Assembly (NCBI GenBank): GCA_044370655.1
Contig: JBILVD010000069.1
Coordinates: 1 to 5,956, forward strand
Reading direction: 5' to 3'
Length of the DNA stretch: 5,956 bases
Source: CAZFPN01 sp044370655
GTDB taxonomy: Bacteria; Pseudomonadota; Alphaproteobacteria; Rickettsiales; Deianiraeaceae
Shown here: positions 3,905 to 5,956 of the stretch, in pieces
Layout of the letters: each line of letters starts with the position of its first letter
How positions within the stretch are numbered: position 1 is the stretch's first letter
Made by a program: the position numbers and the translations under genes
The notes under the pieces: generated by a model
The model's database searches: none
Seen by the model: only the letters and a program-made list of their open reading frames with translations
What the model was told of the DNA's origin: nothing

Positions 3905-5956
3905 CAGGAGGTAGTGGGCAAAAAAAAAGTGTAATGCTATTGATAATATTAGTAGCATTGTTATTGGCAAAACTTGCTTTTATAGTATTTGTTTTACTAT
4001 CCATAATTTTTCTTATAATTAAATTTCCAACATCAAACTATGGAGTTGGAACATGTCCTTACTCATATTCTAGCTTTGGATTGTTTGCAATGGAGTCTCA
4101 ATCGCCAATTTTATACAATCTCTCCGAGATTATAATGAAAGTTATATACTCTGTAAACAGCGATGGAAAGGCAGTGGGCGTGCTTTCAAATTATAGAAAT
4201 TCTTTGCTTCTCAATGATGGATTTCAAATAATTAGGATTTTGCTTGCTATACTTGTAACTGCATTATTAGGCTTGGGTTTTGTGTTTGGATTTATTAACA
4301 TGAAATCGTCCGATATGTTAAAAAGATTTGGAATATTAATTTTGTTTTTGTGGGCAACGGACTCTGCTACTTATTCATTCTACGACTTATTAATTGAGCC
4401 TTTGATTTTAAATGGGTATAAGGGGCTTTCTTACATCATTAATTATAGTTTAGCTAGTACGATTGAAATAGCTGAACTTGCACAGTATATAAAAGATCAC
4501 TCCTACAATGAATTTGGATTTATGGATGCGGTATTAACATCTATATTTTCAAAAGCAATATTCACAAAACTTATCTCGCTTTCAATGATTAACGTCCCGG
4601 AGCTTTCCTCTCCTTTGGTTTTAATAACGGGAGCTATTAGCACGGTTTTTGTCTATTTTGTTGGAATATATCTAGCTTATATATTTATGAGATTTGTAAT
4701 AGAAATGACTTTCTATAAAGTGCTTATAGTGGTTGGGCTTTCGCTATTTCCATTATTTATATTATTCTTTGCCACAAAGGTTGTTGGAGGTTCTATAGAT
4801 AAATTTTCTTCATTTTTCTCGAAGTATTTAATTGAATTGATTATAAAGCCTTCATTTACTCTGGTTGTGATGATTTTTGCATCTTCTTTGATATCGGTAT
4901 TTATAATGCAATACTTATTTGGAGCTTTAAGTTTTGAAGTGTGTGTCAACATTAGGTATACAGGTTTTCTAGGAACATTCTACAATTTTCAACCTTCAGC
5001 ACCTGCAAATACGACAGAATTGATTGGAACATTTTTGTTTTTAGACGAAACAAAATATCCTAACAGTTCAAACTGGGAAAGGCTGTTAACGATGTTTTTC
5101 CCAAATATTTTTATGGTTTGTGTAATGACTATTTTATTTAAATCCTCAATGCCAAAAATTAAGGAAATAATGTACGCAATAGTTCCAGGAGTTACGTCGG
5201 ATAATGCATTTAGTAACATGATTTCAAGTGCCGCTCAATTTTTACAATCAACAAAAATAGGGCAAAAACTTGATAGTGTAATGCAAAAACAAAATTCTGA
5301 TATAAGACGAGCTATATCACCATCAAACGTTGTTAATTCAGCGGCAGCTCTTTTACTACCTAAATATTTTAGTAATAGAAAACCTAGTAATGATAACCCA
5401 AAAAATGGTAATAATGAAAAAACTGATGATTTAAAAAATCTTGATAAAAAAAGTTCTATTGGGAAGGAGAAGCCTAAAAATCCTAGCATTGAAGACGCAA
5501 AACTTACACAAAATTCTACAGATAAAACACCTAAGGTTGATAATTTATCGCAGGATAAAGAAAATGTAGATAATGAAACTCCTGTAAATAAAGTAGACGA
5601 TACCTCTTCTCCTATCAATACATCTTCTTCTACAAATAAAAACGAAGAAAACTCTAGCGAGCTTAATGTTAATGCTAATGGCACAACGCTTGCAAATAAT
5701 GATGACATTGACACTAATGCTGATAATTCTTACAACTCACTTCAAGAAGCAAAGACTTTAGATACTCTAAATCCAGACGAATCTAGTCAAATCCATTCTC
5801 CTAAGTCAATGATAAAAGATGATAATAACAATACTTCTAAAAATAAAGTAGACGATACCTCTTCTCCTATCAATACATCTTCTTCTACAAATAAAAACGA
5901 AGAAAACTCTAGCGAGCTTAATGTTAATGCTAATGGCACAACGCTTGCAAATAATG
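3901..5956 (+). CDS. VirB6/TrbL-like type IV secretion membrane protein, 3' end outside window
   Basis: Open frame of at least 685 codons, running off the right edge. VirB6/TrbL proteins form the inner-membrane part of the type IV secretion channel. I see about seven membrane segments: roughly 12-40, 108-132, 143-168, 240-262, 272-292, 312-340 and 396-413. The block SLFPLFILFFATK...FFSKYLIELIIKPS, then GALSFEVCVNI (about 281-351), follows the rickettsial VirB6 pattern as I remember it (APIFI..F..T, W...LISY.LQP, then a Cys-containing strand). KSSDMLKRFGILI...WATDSATYSFYDLLIEP fits the preceding conserved region. From about 490 the protein is hydrophilic, Asn/Ser/Asp/Lys-rich and probably disordered, with an exact internal repeat (563-600 and 648-685). 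The start ATG 3901 overlaps the mreB stop (ATGA) with AGGA directly adjacent. ATG 3934 (residue 12) is an alternative start. No other secretion gene is visible in the window. An unrelated polytopic protein is the main alternative. Confidence 0.75.
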   Translation, partial: MTGGSGQKKSVMLLIILVALLLAKLAFIVFVLLSIIFLIIKFPTSNYGVGTCPYSYSSFGLFAMESQSPILYNLSEIIMKVIYSVNSDGKAVGVLSNYRNSLLLNDGFQIIRILLAILVTALLGLGFVFGFINMKSSDMLKRFGILILFLWATDSATYSFYDLLIEPLILNGYKGLSYIINYSLASTIEIAELAQYIKDHSYNEFGFMDAVLTSIFSKAIFTKLISLSMINVPELSSPLVLITGAISTVFVYFVGIYLAYIFMRFVIEMTFYKVLIVVGLSLFPLFILFFATKVVGGSIDKFSSFFSKYLIELIIKPSFTLVVMIFASSLISVFIMQYLFGALSFEVCVNIRYTGFLGTFYNFQPSAPANTTELIGTFLFLDETKYPNSSNWERLLTMFFPNIFMVCVMTILFKSSMPKIKEIMYAIVPGVTSDNAFSNMISSAAQFLQSTKIGQKLDSVMQKQNSDIRRAISPSNVVNSAAALLLPKYFSNRKPSNDNPKNGNNEKTDDLKNLDKKSSIGKEKPKNPSIEDAKLTQNSTDKTPKVDNLSQDKENVDNETPVNKVDDTSSPINTSSSTNKNEENSSELNVNANGTTLANNDDIDTNADNSYNSLQEAKTLDTLNPDESSQIHSPKSMIKDDNNNTSKNKVDDTSSPINTSSSTNKNEENSSELNVNANGTTLANN
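3906..3936 (+). promoter_or_regulatory. Internal AGGAGGT and A9 tract near the VirB6-like start
   Basis: The strongest Shine-Dalgarno-like sequence seen near a start in this window, AGGAGGT (3906-3912), lies just inside the reading frame instead of before it. It is followed by nine A (3920-3928) and then an in-frame ATG at 3934. The 21-bp gap to that ATG is too long for standard use. The GTG triplets at 3914 and 3929 are out of frame. The site may help re-initiation after mreB, or be a by-product of Gly codons. Confidence 0.3.
5586..5701 (+). repeat. 116-bp perfect in-frame repeat, copy 1
   Basis: This segment is identical, base for base, to 5841-5956, with a 255-bp period (exactly 85 codons). 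It encodes residues 563-600 of the VirB6-like protein, an Asn/Ser-rich stretch beginning NKVDDTSSPINTSSSTN. The preceding codons of both copies are also similar (DNETPV versus DNNNTSK), so the duplicated unit was probably longer and its left part has since diverged. Confidence 0.97.
5841..5956 (+). repeat. 116-bp perfect in-frame repeat, copy 2, cut by window edge
   Basis: Second identical copy, encoding residues 648-685. Identity is unbroken up to the last base of the window, so the repeat may extend further or be followed by more units. Absence of even synonymous differences over 116 bp points to a recent duplication, gene conversion, or an assembly break inside the array. Confidence 0.97.

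Noticed and set aside
4713..5219. Minus-strand frames of 79 and 76 codons
   Set aside because: Antisense to the membrane-spanning part of the VirB6-like gene, with no independent start signals.
5235..5714. Minus-strand frame of 159 codons, Ser/Leu-rich and apparently membrane-like
   Set aside because: It is the complement of the Asn/Ser-rich tail. The plus-strand frame is continuous from 3901 and the repeat period preserves that frame.
5586..5956. CRISPR or transposon-end interpretation of the 116-bp repeat
   Set aside because: Only two copies, in frame within one coding sequence, with no short regular spacers, inverted ends or target-site duplication.

Overview
The window reads as an AT-rich alphaproteobacterial fragment, most likely from an obligate intracellular lineage of the Rickettsiales type. 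Three things point this way. MreB has an alphaproteobacterial sequence pattern (for example TGSMVVDIGGGTTEVA and PPELASDI). A polytopic TrbL/VirB6-type secretion protein carries a long low-complexity tail, as rickettsial VirB6 paralogues often do. The third is the strong AT bias with Asn/Lys/Ile-rich proteins. The lineage is inferred from remembered family patterns; no search was run.

Layout. Bases 1-91 hold no gene, only a weak hairpin. Bases 92-1579 on the minus strand encode a soluble protein of about 495 residues that I cannot assign to a named family. It contains a protein-tyrosine-phosphatase-like Cys-x5-Arg-Ser signature (CYQGISRS). It has its own promoter in the gap that follows (TTGACT, 17 bp, TAATAT) and a 13-bp direct repeat around that promoter. 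Bases 1598-2130 are a 533-bp intergenic region, very rich in A and T, separating it from the plus-strand genes.

From 2131 to the right edge there is a tight plus-strand run: a PlsC-type acyltransferase (2131-2856), then mreB (2861-3904, 4-bp gap), then a VirB6/TrbL-like membrane protein (3901 to beyond the window, overlapping mreB by ATGA). The spacing implies cotranscription and translational coupling. The run would link phospholipid synthesis, cell-shape control and a type IV secretion channel component. No mreC follows mreB directly.

The VirB6-like gene ends in an Asn/Ser/Asp-rich tail that contains a perfect 116-bp repeat with a 255-bp (85-codon) period. The window stops inside the second copy, so the true length of the tail and the number of repeats are unknown. 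The most interesting points are the phosphatase-like orphan beside a secretion gene, the mreB-virB6 coupling, and the recently duplicated tail.
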